Shown here piece by piece: positions 53,991-62,245 of a stretch of 64,000 nt of DNA. This DNA is from Amarobacillus sp046328225 (GTDB lineage: Bacteria > Chloroflexota > Dehalococcoidia > Tepidiformales > Tepidiformaceae). Location of the stretch: contig JAXLWZ010000016.1 of assembly GCA_046328225.1 (NCBI GenBank), positions 1 to 64,000 on the forward strand, read 5' to 3'. Both the position numbers and the translations under genes were made by a program. The notes under the pieces are model-generated. The model did not search any database. It was not told where the DNA came from and was given only the letters and a program-made list of their open reading frames with translations. Each line of letters starts with the position of its first letter. The stretch's first letter is position 1.

Positions 53991-54010
53991 CGCCCGGGGT
54001 GCCTCGGGCG
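53991..54010. terminator. Possible hairpin between convergent signalling genes
   Basis: CGCCCG and CGGGCG with an extra pair-rich inner GGGTGCCT, located between the HD-GYP gene and the convergent kinase. Short, no T-tract. The rest of the 190-bp gap shows nothing else. Confidence 0.35.
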
Positions 54011-54080
54011 CGGCGCCTTCGACACGCTTGAGGGTCGCGGCGCCGGGTTCTGTGGGCGAAAGGAACGGCGGGAGGGAATC

Positions 54081-56258
54081 TCAGGCGGCAGCGGTCCGGT
54101 CGGCGGCTTCGAGGACGCGGATGAGGTCCTCTGGCTCCAGGGGCACCGGCAGGAAGGCGTCGCATCCCAGCGGCTTCCAGGAACGCTCGAACTCGTCGCG
54201 GTCGCGGGGACCGACGACGACGAGGCGCGCGCGCGCGTTTGGCGCGCCGGGCCGGCGAATGTGCTGGCCGATGAGCTCCTGCACGTTCGGCAGGCCACCA
54301 TCGACGACGACGGTGAACGCTCGCCAGCTATCGGAGAGCAGCTTGCCCTCGATCGTGTTCTCGGCCTGCACGAGCTTCACGCCGGTGCGGCGGGCGAGCA
54401 CACGTTCGACAAGTTGGCGGCGGGACCAGTCGCCGTCGATGTGAAGGATGGAGAGCGGCGCGGTTCGCGCCCCGGCTGGCGCCGCTTCGCCGCTGCGCCG
54501 GGCGAGGGGGAGAAAGACGGTGAAACGCGTCCCCTTGCCGGGCACGCTATCGACCTGGATGGAGCCGTACATGGCCTCGACGAGGGCCTTGCTCAACACC
54601 AGGCCCAGGCCGGTGCCTTCGATGCCCCGGCGGTCGGCGTCGAGGCGCTCGAAGGGGTTGAACATGCGGCTCATTTTTTCGGGGGCGATTCCGGGACCGT
54701 TGTCGACGACGCTGATGGCCACACGGCCGGCGCGGGTCACGCCAGAACGAATGACGACGGTGCCGCCCGCTTCGTTGTACTTAATGGCGTTCGATACCAG
54801 GTTCAGGAGCACCTGCTTGAGGCGCGCCGCGTCGGCGAGCACGCCGGTCACATCGGGGCCGTCGTCGCGGCGGAGGGTGATGTGCGCGGCCGCCGCAAGG
54901 GGCGCCGTCATCTCCATCACCTGGCCGATGACGTCGCCGCAGCGCACCGGCGCAATCTCGACCTTCATCCGGCCGGCTTCGATGCGGGAGATGTCGAGCA
55001 CCTCGTCGATGAGGCGCAGGAGGTGCTGGCCCGAGCTCATGATGTAGTCGACGTTCTCGCGCTGCTCCGGCGTAAGGTCCTCGAGCTGGAGGAGCTGGCC
55101 AAAGCCGAGGACGGCGTTCATTGGCGTGCGCAGCTCATGGCTCATGCGCGAGAGGAACTGGCTCTTGGCGGCGTTAGCCGTGTCGGCGGAATCGCGCGCG
55201 GTGGCAAGCTCCTGCACCTGGGCCTCGAGCTGAACTCGCATCCGCTCAAGGCCGGCATTGAGGTTGAGGTTATCGAGGATGACGACGAGCTGCCGCACCA
55301 GCGCCAGGCCGAGCACGACCACGATCAGGGCGAGCGACACGCGATGCGCGCCGAACCCATCGTCCCACCCCACGTACGCGCCCAGGCCGATCATCGCGGC
55401 GGCGGTGAAGATGGGCACCAGGTTGTGGGCACGGCTTACGGCGACCTGGCGCTCATCTTCGCGCGCGACCTGGATCCCGCTTCGCACACGGGTGAACGCC
55501 CCGATGCCAACGAGAAGGTAGCCTGCCATCCAACCGGCATCGATGAACCCGGGCGTATAGCCGCCCCGCAGGTCGGCGTAGAGGAACGCGGAATCGGCAG
55601 CGACAAACGCCGCGACACCCCCGCCGAGGCCCAGGAAGACGCTGGCGTCGCGCCTCAGGCCAACGCGGTAGGCGAGCGTGATCACCGCCCAGAGCAGCGT
55701 GATGTCGGTCACGGGATAAGCAGTCGCGAGGGCGACTTCGAGGCGAGTTCCGGTGCTCCCGGCCATGGTGGGTTCCATGACGAACGCCCAGCCCACCGCC
55801 GTGAGCGCCAGTGCCAGGCTCGATCCCTCGAACAGCGCTCGCAGCTGCGCGTGCCAGCGGCGCTGGCTCCCGACCATTGTCATGCCCGAGACCAGGAAGA
55901 GCGTCCCGCCCAGGTAGAAGGCATCCGCGATGGACGGGAAGGGATCGGTCTTGAGGATGATCTCGTCGTAGGCCCAGATCCACTCGGCCACGGACCAGCA
56001 GAGCACCCCGGCAGCGAAGAGCAGCCACCCCGTCCGGTCGAAGCCTCGCGTCGCGCGGACGGTGTACAGCGTCGCAACCGCCGCGACGCAGGCCGCGACC
56101 GCGACGCTCACGTCGGCGGTTCCCGCGCGAACGAGCGAGTCGGCGGGAAGGAGCAGCACGGCCGAGGTGATGACGGCGACGGCCGTCGCGGCGAGGACGA
56201 CCAGGTTCGAAAACCGGCTGCGCGCGCCCCGAGCAGGGTTGCGATGCACAAGATCCAT
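54081..56258 (-). CDS. Membrane sensor histidine kinase with degenerate C-terminal receiver
   Basis: A 725-residue kinase. Residues about 15-300 hold eight or so hydrophobic spans (FSNLVVLAATAVAVITSAVLL; WLLFAAGVLCWSVAEWIWAY; TDITLLWAVITLAYRVGL), a MASE-like multi-span sensor. A coiled coil leads to HisKA with SHELRTPMNAVLGFGQLL (H374), HATPase with LLNLVSNAIKYNEAGGTVVI, VVDNGPGIAPEKMSRMFNPF and GTGLGLVLSKALVEAMYG. The C-terminal receiver-like domain (about 605-720; LSILHIDGDWSRRQLVER) keeps an Asp in VVVDGGLPNV, but the invariant Lys is absent (DAFLPVPLEP). The ATG at 56258 is chosen over an upstream frame. Probably paralogous to the hybrid kinase at 50965. Confidence 0.88.
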   Translation of the reverse strand: MDLVHRNPARGARSRFSNLVVLAATAVAVITSAVLLLPADSLVRAGTADVSVAVAACVAAVATLYTVRATRGFDRTGWLLFAAGVLCWSVAEWIWAYDEIILKTDPFPSIADAFYLGGTLFLVSGMTMVGSQRRWHAQLRALFEGSSLALALTAVGWAFVMEPTMAGSTGTRLEVALATAYPVTDITLLWAVITLAYRVGLRRDASVFLGLGGGVAAFVAADSAFLYADLRGGYTPGFIDAGWMAGYLLVGIGAFTRVRSGIQVAREDERQVAVSRAHNLVPIFTAAAMIGLGAYVGWDDGFGAHRVSLALIVVVLGLALVRQLVVILDNLNLNAGLERMRVQLEAQVQELATARDSADTANAAKSQFLSRMSHELRTPMNAVLGFGQLLQLEDLTPEQRENVDYIMSSGQHLLRLIDEVLDISRIEAGRMKVEIAPVRCGDVIGQVMEMTAPLAAAAHITLRRDDGPDVTGVLADAARLKQVLLNLVSNAIKYNEAGGTVVIRSGVTRAGRVAISVVDNGPGIAPEKMSRMFNPFERLDADRRGIEGTGLGLVLSKALVEAMYGSIQVDSVPGKGTRFTVFLPLARRSGEAAPAGARTAPLSILHIDGDWSRRQLVERVLARRTGVKLVQAENTIEGKLLSDSWRAFTVVVDGGLPNVQELIGQHIRRPGAPNARARLVVVGPRDRDEFERSWKPLGCDAFLPVPLEPEDLIRVLEAADRTAAA

Positions 56259-56350
56259 CGCCTCGATCGTCGGATTGGGAGCGACTTGCCCGGAGTGCGA
56301 AGGCGGTAAAAGACGAACTTCCCGCGCAATCCGCGAGAACACCAGGCGCG

Positions 56351-57712
56351 CTAGATGGGAGAGCCGGCGCGGGTGGTGGCGGCCGAGAGGCGGCCGAGAT
56401 CCGTGACGGGCGGGACGCCGCGCACGTACTCCGTGATGATGCCCCGCCACGGGCCGTGCGCCCGCAGGTTCGCCATCAGCCCGGCCAGTCCGAAATTGAT
56501 GCGCGTGAGGAAAACCATGCCTTCGGGGACGTTGCAGTAGCGGTTGATGGCGCCGCCTTCGCCCGTGGTCTGGGTGTTGCGCCGGATCATCTCGGCGGCC
56601 AGCTCGGGCGTGAAGGTGACTTCGCCCTCAAGGATCGGCGCCCAGTACCAGTGCATGTGGTCGTACAGCGCTTCGGTCGTGAAGGGCGCATTGGGACGCA
56701 GGATGCCAATCGCCTCCGTGGCCGTGCGCCAGGCATCGATGTCGCGGTCCAGCAGCGCGCCGATGACACCCCCGAACTTCGCGACGATGTCCGGCGGGAA
56801 CTCGGTCACGCAGCCGTAGTCTACGAAGGCGACGCGGCCATCGGGCGTGAGCAGGTAGTTCCCGGGGTGCGGGTCGCCGTTGAAGAGCCCGTGGCGGTAG
56901 ATGCCGCCGAAACAGAAGCGGTAGACGATCTCCGCGAGGCGGTTGCGTTCGGCCTGGGGCAGGTCGAAGGCCTCGCGGAAGGGGCGGCCCTCGATGAACT
57001 CCTGGACGATTACGTGGTGCGTCGTCAGCTCGGGATGGACGCGCGGCACACGGACGAAGCCGTGGCCCTCGAACAGGTCGGCGAAGCGCTGCTGGTTGGC
57101 GGCCTCCCGCAGGTAGTCGAGCTCGGCCCGGATGCCATCCTTGAGGTCGCTCACGATGGTACCGACATCGAGCCCACGCGCGACCAGCCCGGCCATGGAG
57201 AGCATGAGGCCGACGTTCGCGAGGTCGTGCTCGATGGCCTCGGCGACCCCCGGGTACTGCACCTTCACGGCGACCTTGCGGCCGTCGTCAAGCGTGGCGC
57301 GGTGGACCTGTCCGATAGATGCGGCGGCGAACGGTTCGTGTTCGAACCTGCGGAAGACCTTGCGCGGCGGGAGGCCGAACTCGGCCATGAAGACCTGCTC
57401 CACGAGCTCGAAGGCCATGGGCGGTGCGCTGGAGTGGAGCGTCGCGAGTTGGCCCGCCATCTCATCGGGGAGCACGCCCGTCATCATCGAGAGCACCTGT
57501 CCGACCTTCATCACGGCGCCCTTCATGTCGCCCATGGTTCGAGTCACGTCCTCGGCGGTACGAAGCACGAACTGCTCACGCTTCCGTCTGCGCGCCTCCC
57601 CGAAGGCGAGGTAGGTGCCCGCCCAGCGAAAGGCCGCGCGGCCCGCGAGCCTGGCCGGGCGCACGGAACGGCCCACCCGTCCACCGCGTACCGCACGCCG
57701 TTCATTGGTCAT
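56351..57712 (-). CDS. ABC1/UbiB (AarF) family atypical kinase
   Basis: A 453-residue protein-kinase-like protein. The family-specific KxGQ motif is MKGAVMKVGQVLSMM, the A-rich loop FAAASIGQVHRATL (replacing a Gly-rich loop), the Lys in VAVKVQYPGV, and the catalytic FNGDPHPGNYLLTPDG and VAFVDYGCV. UbiB proteins bind ATP at membranes and support quinone or isoprenoid lipid biosynthesis, but the bacterial substrate is unclear. No C-terminal membrane spans are evident. TACGCT ends 7 nt before the ATG without a Shine-Dalgarno. The gene reads toward the kinase at 54081 with a 92-bp gap. Confidence 0.9.
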   Translation of the reverse strand: MTNERRAVRGGRVGRSVRPARLAGRAAFRWAGTYLAFGEARRRKREQFVLRTAEDVTRTMGDMKGAVMKVGQVLSMMTGVLPDEMAGQLATLHSSAPPMAFELVEQVFMAEFGLPPRKVFRRFEHEPFAAASIGQVHRATLDDGRKVAVKVQYPGVAEAIEHDLANVGLMLSMAGLVARGLDVGTIVSDLKDGIRAELDYLREAANQQRFADLFEGHGFVRVPRVHPELTTHHVIVQEFIEGRPFREAFDLPQAERNRLAEIVYRFCFGGIYRHGLFNGDPHPGNYLLTPDGRVAFVDYGCVTEFPPDIVAKFGGVIGALLDRDIDAWRTATEAIGILRPNAPFTTEALYDHMHWYWAPILEGEVTFTPELAAEMIRRNTQTTGEGGAINRYCNVPEGMVFLTRINFGLAGLMANLRAHGPWRGIITEYVRGVPPVTDLGRLSAATTRAGSPI

Positions 57713-57719
57713 GGATTCG

Positions 57720-57725
57720 AGCGTA
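57720..57725 (-). promoter_or_regulatory. -10-like hexamer TACGCT before the ABC1 kinase gene
   Basis: TACGCT (minus strand) ends 7 nt before the ATG at 57712 (CGAATCC between). Confidence 0.35.
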
Positions 57726-57916
57726 TCGCGCGGACGGTACGGATGGTGGCTGGCCGCCTCACCGTTCGCATTGAACCTGCCGATGGCGCTCGATGGTCTT
57801 CGCCATAGCGTCGAACGATGCGAGGCGAGGCCGCTATCGAGAATTCCCGTAGCCGGTCACCTTCGATATATCGCGTCGCGGCCGATATCCATGACAACAA
57901 CGCCGGAGGGGCAGCC

Positions 57917-58111
57917 ATGAGTGGCATCTTCTACGACCCGCGCGCCCGGCGCCTTGAGCGCGTCAGTGATGGCAGCCCGCGTCCGGAATGGTCGTTCGTG
58001 ACGCACAATCTCCACGCCAGCGCGCACCAGTGCCGCCGCATTCTGGGTGAGTTCCTGCCCGCCGAGGCGTTGACAGACCTTGAGTTCGGAGGCGAGCAGC
58101 GCCGCCGCTGA
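57917..58111 (+). CDS. Small hypothetical protein
   Basis: A 64-residue protein, MSGIFYDPRARRLERVSDG then PRPEWSFVTHNLHASAHQC, EFLPAEALTDLEFGGEQ. No family recognised. GGAGGGGC lies 4 nt before the ATG, one of the best Shine-Dalgarno sites here, which supports translation. The 200-bp region upstream holds a perfect CGATATATCG palindrome (57864-57873) and two GATATC/GATATA-like elements in a locally A/T-rich patch, consistent with a regulated promoter. It is followed 23 bp later by the NadD-like gene. Confidence 0.55.
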   Translation: MSGIFYDPRARRLERVSDGSPRPEWSFVTHNLHASAHQCRRILGEFLPAEALTDLEFGGEQRRR

Positions 58112-58119
58112 CGCCCGGC

Positions 58120-58125
58120 TACGAT
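58120..58125 (+). promoter_or_regulatory. -10-like hexamer TACGAT before the NadD-like gene
   Basis: TACGAT ends 9 nt before the ATG at 58135, no Shine-Dalgarno. Confidence 0.3.
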
Positions 58126-58134
58126 AGCGCGTGC

Positions 58135-58851
58135 ATGATCGCCGAGATCGCCGTCCGCCTTGCCACGGTGCACGACTCGCCGGGCTGGACCGTCACGCGG
58201 TTCGACCAGGGCGCGCCGTTTGAGGGTCGCGTGGCCGTGCTGTCGTCGGCCTTCAATCCACCGACCCATGCCCACGTCAGCCTGCTCGAGCTCGGCGCCG
58301 CGGTGGATGGCATCACCGGCGTGGCCGCGATGCTTACGACGAACAACGTGGACAAGTCGCTGTTCGGGGCGCCGTTGTCGCATCGTGTGGGGATGCTGCT
58401 GGCGCTGGGGGAGGCCGAGCCGGGGGGCGTGGCCGTGCTCGCCAGCAACGCCGCCCGCTTCGTGGACCAGGCCGAGGCGCTGCGCATCACCTACCCGCAG
58501 GCGTCGTTCGACTTCATCGCGGGCTTCGACACGCTCGTGCGCATCTTCGACCCCCGCTACTACGAGGACATGGACACGGTGCTCGACCGCTTCTTCGCGC
58601 GGCACCGGCTCATCGCGACGAACCGCGGGCAGGACACCATCGCCGCCGTCGCGGCGTTCGTGGCGACGCCGGCCGCGGCGCGCTACGCGGGGAGCATCAT
58701 CGTCCGCGAGCTGGACGACCACCCCGCTTCGCTCTCATCGACACAGGCGCGCGAGCATGCCGGACGCGGCGAAACGCCCTCCGCGGTGCCGCCCGCGGTG
58801 GCCGGGTACATCGCTCGCCACGGGCTCTACGGGATGGGGAACGCACCCTAA
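58135..58851 (+). CDS. NadD-like nucleotidyltransferase
   Basis: A 238-residue HxGH-class nucleotidyltransferase. The N-terminal 30 residues precede a beta-strand and AVLSSAFNPPTHAHVSLLEL, the GxFNPxHxxH motif; DFIAGFDTLVRIFDPRYY and the C-terminal SLSSTQAREHAGRGE (ISSTxIR-like) complete the site. This fits nicotinate/nicotinamide-nucleotide adenylyltransferase, which makes NaAD or NAD, but GxFNP is SAFNP here and the N-terminal extension is unusual, so a different substrate is possible. It overlaps the convergent CaiB gene by 4 bp. Confidence 0.75.
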   Translation: MIAEIAVRLATVHDSPGWTVTRFDQGAPFEGRVAVLSSAFNPPTHAHVSLLELGAAVDGITGVAAMLTTNNVDKSLFGAPLSHRVGMLLALGEAEPGGVAVLASNAARFVDQAEALRITYPQASFDFIAGFDTLVRIFDPRYYEDMDTVLDRFFARHRLIATNRGQDTIAAVAAFVATPAAARYAGSIIVRELDDHPASLSSTQAREHAGRGETPSAVPPAVAGYIARHGLYGMGNAP

Positions 58852-60077
58852 CTTAACTGCGAAACGTCCGGTCCGCCTTCGGTCGCGACGACGCCACGCG
58901 CCTTCAGCCCCTCGATTTCGCCATCGCTGAGCCCGAGCAGGTCGCGCAGAACCTCGGCCGTGTGCTCGCCGAAGTCCGGCGGCGGGCCTTTGATGCCGGA
59001 TTCGCTGCGGGACATGCGCAGCGGCGTATTCGCGATGCGCACCGTGCCCGCGCTCCGGTGCGTCACGTCCTGGAGCATCTCGCGATGCGCGACCTGCGGG
59101 TCGGCGGCGACATCGGCGATGGTGTTCACGGGCCCGCAGGGGATGCCGACGGCGAGCATGTCCTCGATCCACTCCGCGGTGGTGCGGCGGCGAAACGCGT
59201 CGACGAGGATCGGTTCGAGCGCGGCATGGTTGGCGGTGCGCCGGGGGCTCGTGCCGAAACGGGGATCGTCGATGAGCTCGGGAAGCCCGAGCAGCGCGCA
59301 AAACAGCGACCAGTGGTTCTCCTCGCCGAAGCCGAGCGCGACGACGAGATGGCCATCGGCGGTGGGGAAGGCCTGGAACGGCGTCGCGCTGGGATGGCGC
59401 GTGCCGAGCGGCTCCGGGGCCTTGCCGGTGACGCTGTAGCGCATGTAGGCGTTCTCCAGCATCGCGACCTGGCAATCGAGCATCGAGAGGTCGATGAACT
59501 GGCCGAGGCCGCTGCGGTCGCGTTCGTGCAGCGCCGCGAGGATGCCGACCGTGGCGTAGAGCCCCGCGGAGAGGTCGCCATAGGAGGCCCCGGGGCGAAC
59601 CGGCGGGCCGCCCTTTTCGCCCGTAATGGAGAGGATGCCGCCCATGCCCTGGACGACGATGTCGAGCGCGGGACGTTCGCGGTAGGGGCCCGTCTGGCCG
59701 AACCCGCTGATGCTGCAGAAGATGAGCCGCGGATTGCGTTCCTTCAGCGCCTCGTAGCCCACGCCGAGGCGTTCCATCGTGCCGGGCGTGAAGTTTTCGA
59801 GGACCACGTCCACCTGCTCCGCCAGCTTACGGAAGAGCTCGCGCCCTTCCTCCTGGCGGAAATCGATGGACATGGAGCGCTTGCCGCGGTTGATGCTGAA
59901 GAAATAGCCGCTGAAGCCGTTCTGGTAGGGCGTGGTGGTGCGCGCGATATCGCCCCACGGCGGCCGTTCGACCTTGATCACGTCCGCGCCCAGGTCCGCG
60001 AGGACCATCGAGGCGTACGGGCCGCTCAGCACCCAGCTGCAATCGAGAACGGTGATGCCTTCCAACGGACGGGCCAT
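58848..60077 (-). CDS. CaiB/BaiF (class III) CoA-transferase
   Basis: A 409-residue CoA-transferase: ITVLDCSWVLSGPYASMVLADLGADVIKVE, NRGKRSMSIDFRQEEGRELF, VVLENFTPGTMERLGVGYE, ERPALDIVVQGMGGILS and PCGPVNTIADVAADPQVA. GAGGAGG lies about 8 nt before the ATG at 60077. It is a third paralogue, not adjacent to the pair at 36.5-39 kb, and has no evident pathway partner; it lies 47 bp downstream of queE on the same strand. Substrate unknown. Confidence 0.9.
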   Translation of the reverse strand: MARPLEGITVLDCSWVLSGPYASMVLADLGADVIKVERPPWGDIARTTTPYQNGFSGYFFSINRGKRSMSIDFRQEEGRELFRKLAEQVDVVLENFTPGTMERLGVGYEALKERNPRLIFCSISGFGQTGPYRERPALDIVVQGMGGILSITGEKGGPPVRPGASYGDLSAGLYATVGILAALHERDRSGLGQFIDLSMLDCQVAMLENAYMRYSVTGKAPEPLGTRHPSATPFQAFPTADGHLVVALGFGEENHWSLFCALLGLPELIDDPRFGTSPRRTANHAALEPILVDAFRRRTTAEWIEDMLAVGIPCGPVNTIADVAADPQVAHREMLQDVTHRSAGTVRIANTPLRMSRSESGIKGPPPDFGEHTAEVLRDLLGLSDGEIEGLKARGVVATEGGPDVSQLS

Positions 60078-60124
60078 GCGCGCGCCTCCTCGGAGGCAGG
60101 ATAGGCGAGATCTCCGGAATGGGG

Positions 60125-60835
60125 TCAGACGCCGCGCCGGTCGCCCCAGATGTAGATGTGAAGGCGCGTGGTGAAGCGGTACCCTTCGCGCGCGCACAGC
60201 TCCGCGAGCCAGGGGCTGCGCGCCGAAAGCTCCGCGGCTGTGCGGCCTTCGGGCATGAGCTGCGTGCGCTCGCGCGCGATGCCGGCGCTCTCGCGGATCG
60301 CCTCAGCTTCGTCCACGTCCCCGGCATCGGCGACCACGAACTTGAGCCAGGCATTGCCGGTCGCGGCGAGCGCGCGAAGGGCATCCGGACGCACGCGGCT
60401 GAGCCCTTCGTTCCCGGAGTGCGCGAGCTTGGGAGAGACGTTCCACTGGTCCACGAACGGCTCCAGCGGGCCGGGCGCGACCGTGCCGTTGGTTTCGACT
60501 TCGATGCGGTACCCGGCGTCCTTGAGCATGCGGGCGAGGGGCGCGAGCTGGCGGCGCTGCAGCAGCGGTTCGCCGCCGGTGATCACGACGTTCGCCGGCT
60601 CGCGCACCGCGACCTGCGCGGCGACTTCGCCCGGGGACATGGTCATGGTCTGGGCGGCGCGGTCGAAGCGGTCCCAGTCCCACGTGTAGGCGGTGTCGCA
60701 CCAGGCGCAGCGCAGGTTGCAGATGGCGAGGCGGACGAACGTGCTCGGAACGCCCGCGGAGACGCCTTCGCCCTGCACCGAGGCGAAGATCTCGGGGGAG
60801 CCATCGGCCATGCGCGAGAGCGTCAGCGCGTCCAC
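60125..60835 (-). CDS. queE: 7-carboxy-7-deazaguanine synthase (QueE)
   Basis: Radical SAM enzyme that contracts 6-carboxy-tetrahydropterin to CDG, on the path to preQ0, queuosine and 7-deazaguanine DNA modifications. The 236-residue protein has PEIFASVQGEGVSAGVPSTF, the cluster motif CNLRCAWCDTAYTWDW (CxxxCxxC), ANVVITGGEPLLQ, YRIEVETNGT, WNVSPKLAHSGNE and the end RLHIYIWGDRRGV. The GTG at 60835 is chosen; the ATG at 60811 is an alternative, and neither has a clear Shine-Dalgarno. No queC, queD or queF gene is adjacent. Confidence 0.92.
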   Translation of the reverse strand: MDALTLSRMADGSPEIFASVQGEGVSAGVPSTFVRLAICNLRCAWCDTAYTWDWDRFDRAAQTMTMSPGEVAAQVAVREPANVVITGGEPLLQRRQLAPLARMLKDAGYRIEVETNGTVAPGPLEPFVDQWNVSPKLAHSGNEGLSRVRPDALRALAATGNAWLKFVVADAGDVDEAEAIRESAGIARERTQLMPEGRTAAELSARSPWLAELCAREGYRFTTRLHIYIWGDRRGV

Positions 60836-60904
60836 GGGATGAGCGTACCGCGTGGCGCGCTCGCGAGGCAGCACGGCCCACAGCGTGATGGCGCCCACCT
60901 GCCC

Positions 60905-60910
60905 TACACT
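60905..60910 (+). promoter_or_regulatory. -10-like hexamer TACACT before ffh
   Basis: TACACT ends 8 nt before the ATG at 60919; GGAA between is too short and too close to be a good Shine-Dalgarno. Confidence 0.4.
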
Positions 60911-60918
60911 GGAACGCG

Positions 60919-62238
60919 ATGTTCGAATCCCTGACCGACAAGCTGCAGTCCGCCTTCAAGAAGTTCGGCTCCCGGGGCGTGGTGACCGAGGAAGACCTCG
61001 ACCAGGCGCTCCGCGAAGTGCGCATGGCGATGCTCGAAGCGGACGTGAACTTCAAGGTCGTGCGCGAATTCACCTCGCGCGTGAAGGAGAAGGCGCTCGG
61101 CGCGGAGGTGCTCCGCTCGCTCACGCCCGCGCAGCAGGTCATCGATATCGTCCACGGGGAGCTCGTCGATATCCTCGGCGGAGCCGCGCCGCAGCTCGCG
61201 ACATCGGTGCGGCCGCCCACGGTGATCATGGTGGTCGGCCTGCAGGGGTCGGGCAAAACGACGAGCATCGCCAAGCTCGCGAACCTCCTCAAGAAGCAGC
61301 GCCTGCGCCCGCTCGTGGTGGCGTGCGATGTCTATCGCCCGGCGGCCGTGGACCAGCTGGTGACGCTGGCGAAACAGCTGGATGTCCCCTATCACGAAGA
61401 AGGCACTGCGCAGAAGCCGGCCGTCATCGCCGCGCACGGGCTCGAAAAGGCGAAGGCGATGAACGCCACGCACCTGCTCGTGGACACCGCCGGCCGGCTG
61501 CACATCGACGAGGCGATGATGGAGGAGGTGGCGGACCTTCGCCGCCAGCTGGAGCCCTCCGAGGTGCTCTTCGTCGCCGATGCCATGGCCGGGCAGGATG
61601 CCGTGACGGCGGCGAAGGAGTTCCACGACAAGGTCGGGACGACGGGCCTCATCCTCACGAAGATGGATGGCGACGCGCGCGGCGGCGCGGCCCTCAGCAT
61701 CCGCGCCGTGACGGGCGTGCCGGTGAAATTCATCGGCGTCGGCGAGAAGTCGGACGCGCTCGAGCAGTTCTATCCGGACCGCCTCGCCGGCCGCATCCTC
61801 GGCATGGGCGACATGCTTTCGCTCATCGAACGCGCCAAGGAGCAGATGGGCGACGAGGACGCCGACCGCTTCGGCGACAAGATGAAGAAGGGCACGTTCG
61901 ACCTGCAGGACTTCGTCGATCAGCTGCGGAAGGTGCGGCGCATGGGCCCCCTCGGCCAGCTCGTGCAGATGCTCCCCGGCTTCAACAAGATCAAGATGCA
62001 GCTCGATGTCGATGACATGGACGACAGCTTCTTCGGGCATGCGGAAGCGATCGTGCTCTCGATGACGCCGTGGGAACGCCGCCACCCGGACAAGATCGAC
62101 GGGCGCCGGCGCAAGCGCATCGCGCGGGGCAGCGGCACCGACGCGCACGCCGTGAACCAGCTCCTCAAGCAGTTTTTCGAGGCGCGCAAGATCGCGAAGA
62201 CGCTCAGCACCGGGAAGTTCCCGGGTATGCGCTTCTAG
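60919..62238 (+). CDS. ffh: Signal recognition particle protein Ffh
   Basis: GTPase of the signal recognition particle, which brings nascent membrane proteins to the translocon with FtsY and 4.5S RNA. The 439-residue protein has the N domain (FESLTDKLQSAFKKFG), the G domain with GLQGSGKTTSIAKLANLL, ACDVYRPAAVDQL, LLVDTAGRLHIDEAMM, TKMDGDARGGAALS and GVGEKSDALEQFYP, and a Met-rich M domain (KRIARGSGTDAHAVNQLLKQF) ending KFPGMRF. The C-terminus is shorter than in many homologues but contains the RNA-binding SGT motif. The GNAT gene follows 7 bp later. Confidence 0.96.
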   Translation: MFESLTDKLQSAFKKFGSRGVVTEEDLDQALREVRMAMLEADVNFKVVREFTSRVKEKALGAEVLRSLTPAQQVIDIVHGELVDILGGAAPQLATSVRPPTVIMVVGLQGSGKTTSIAKLANLLKKQRLRPLVVACDVYRPAAVDQLVTLAKQLDVPYHEEGTAQKPAVIAAHGLEKAKAMNATHLLVDTAGRLHIDEAMMEEVADLRRQLEPSEVLFVADAMAGQDAVTAAKEFHDKVGTTGLILTKMDGDARGGAALSIRAVTGVPVKFIGVGEKSDALEQFYPDRLAGRILGMGDMLSLIERAKEQMGDEDADRFGDKMKKGTFDLQDFVDQLRKVRRMGPLGQLVQMLPGFNKIKMQLDVDDMDDSFFGHAEAIVLSMTPWERRHPDKIDGRRRKRIARGSGTDAHAVNQLLKQFFEARKIAKTLSTGKFPGMRF

Positions 62239-62245
62239 GCCGCCA

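Noticed and set aside
60125..60835. QueE considered as a sign of a 7-deazaguanine DNA-modification defence system.
   Set aside because: No dpd-type genes, queC/queD or restriction genes are nearby; ordinary tRNA queuosine or preQ0 synthesis is the simpler reading.
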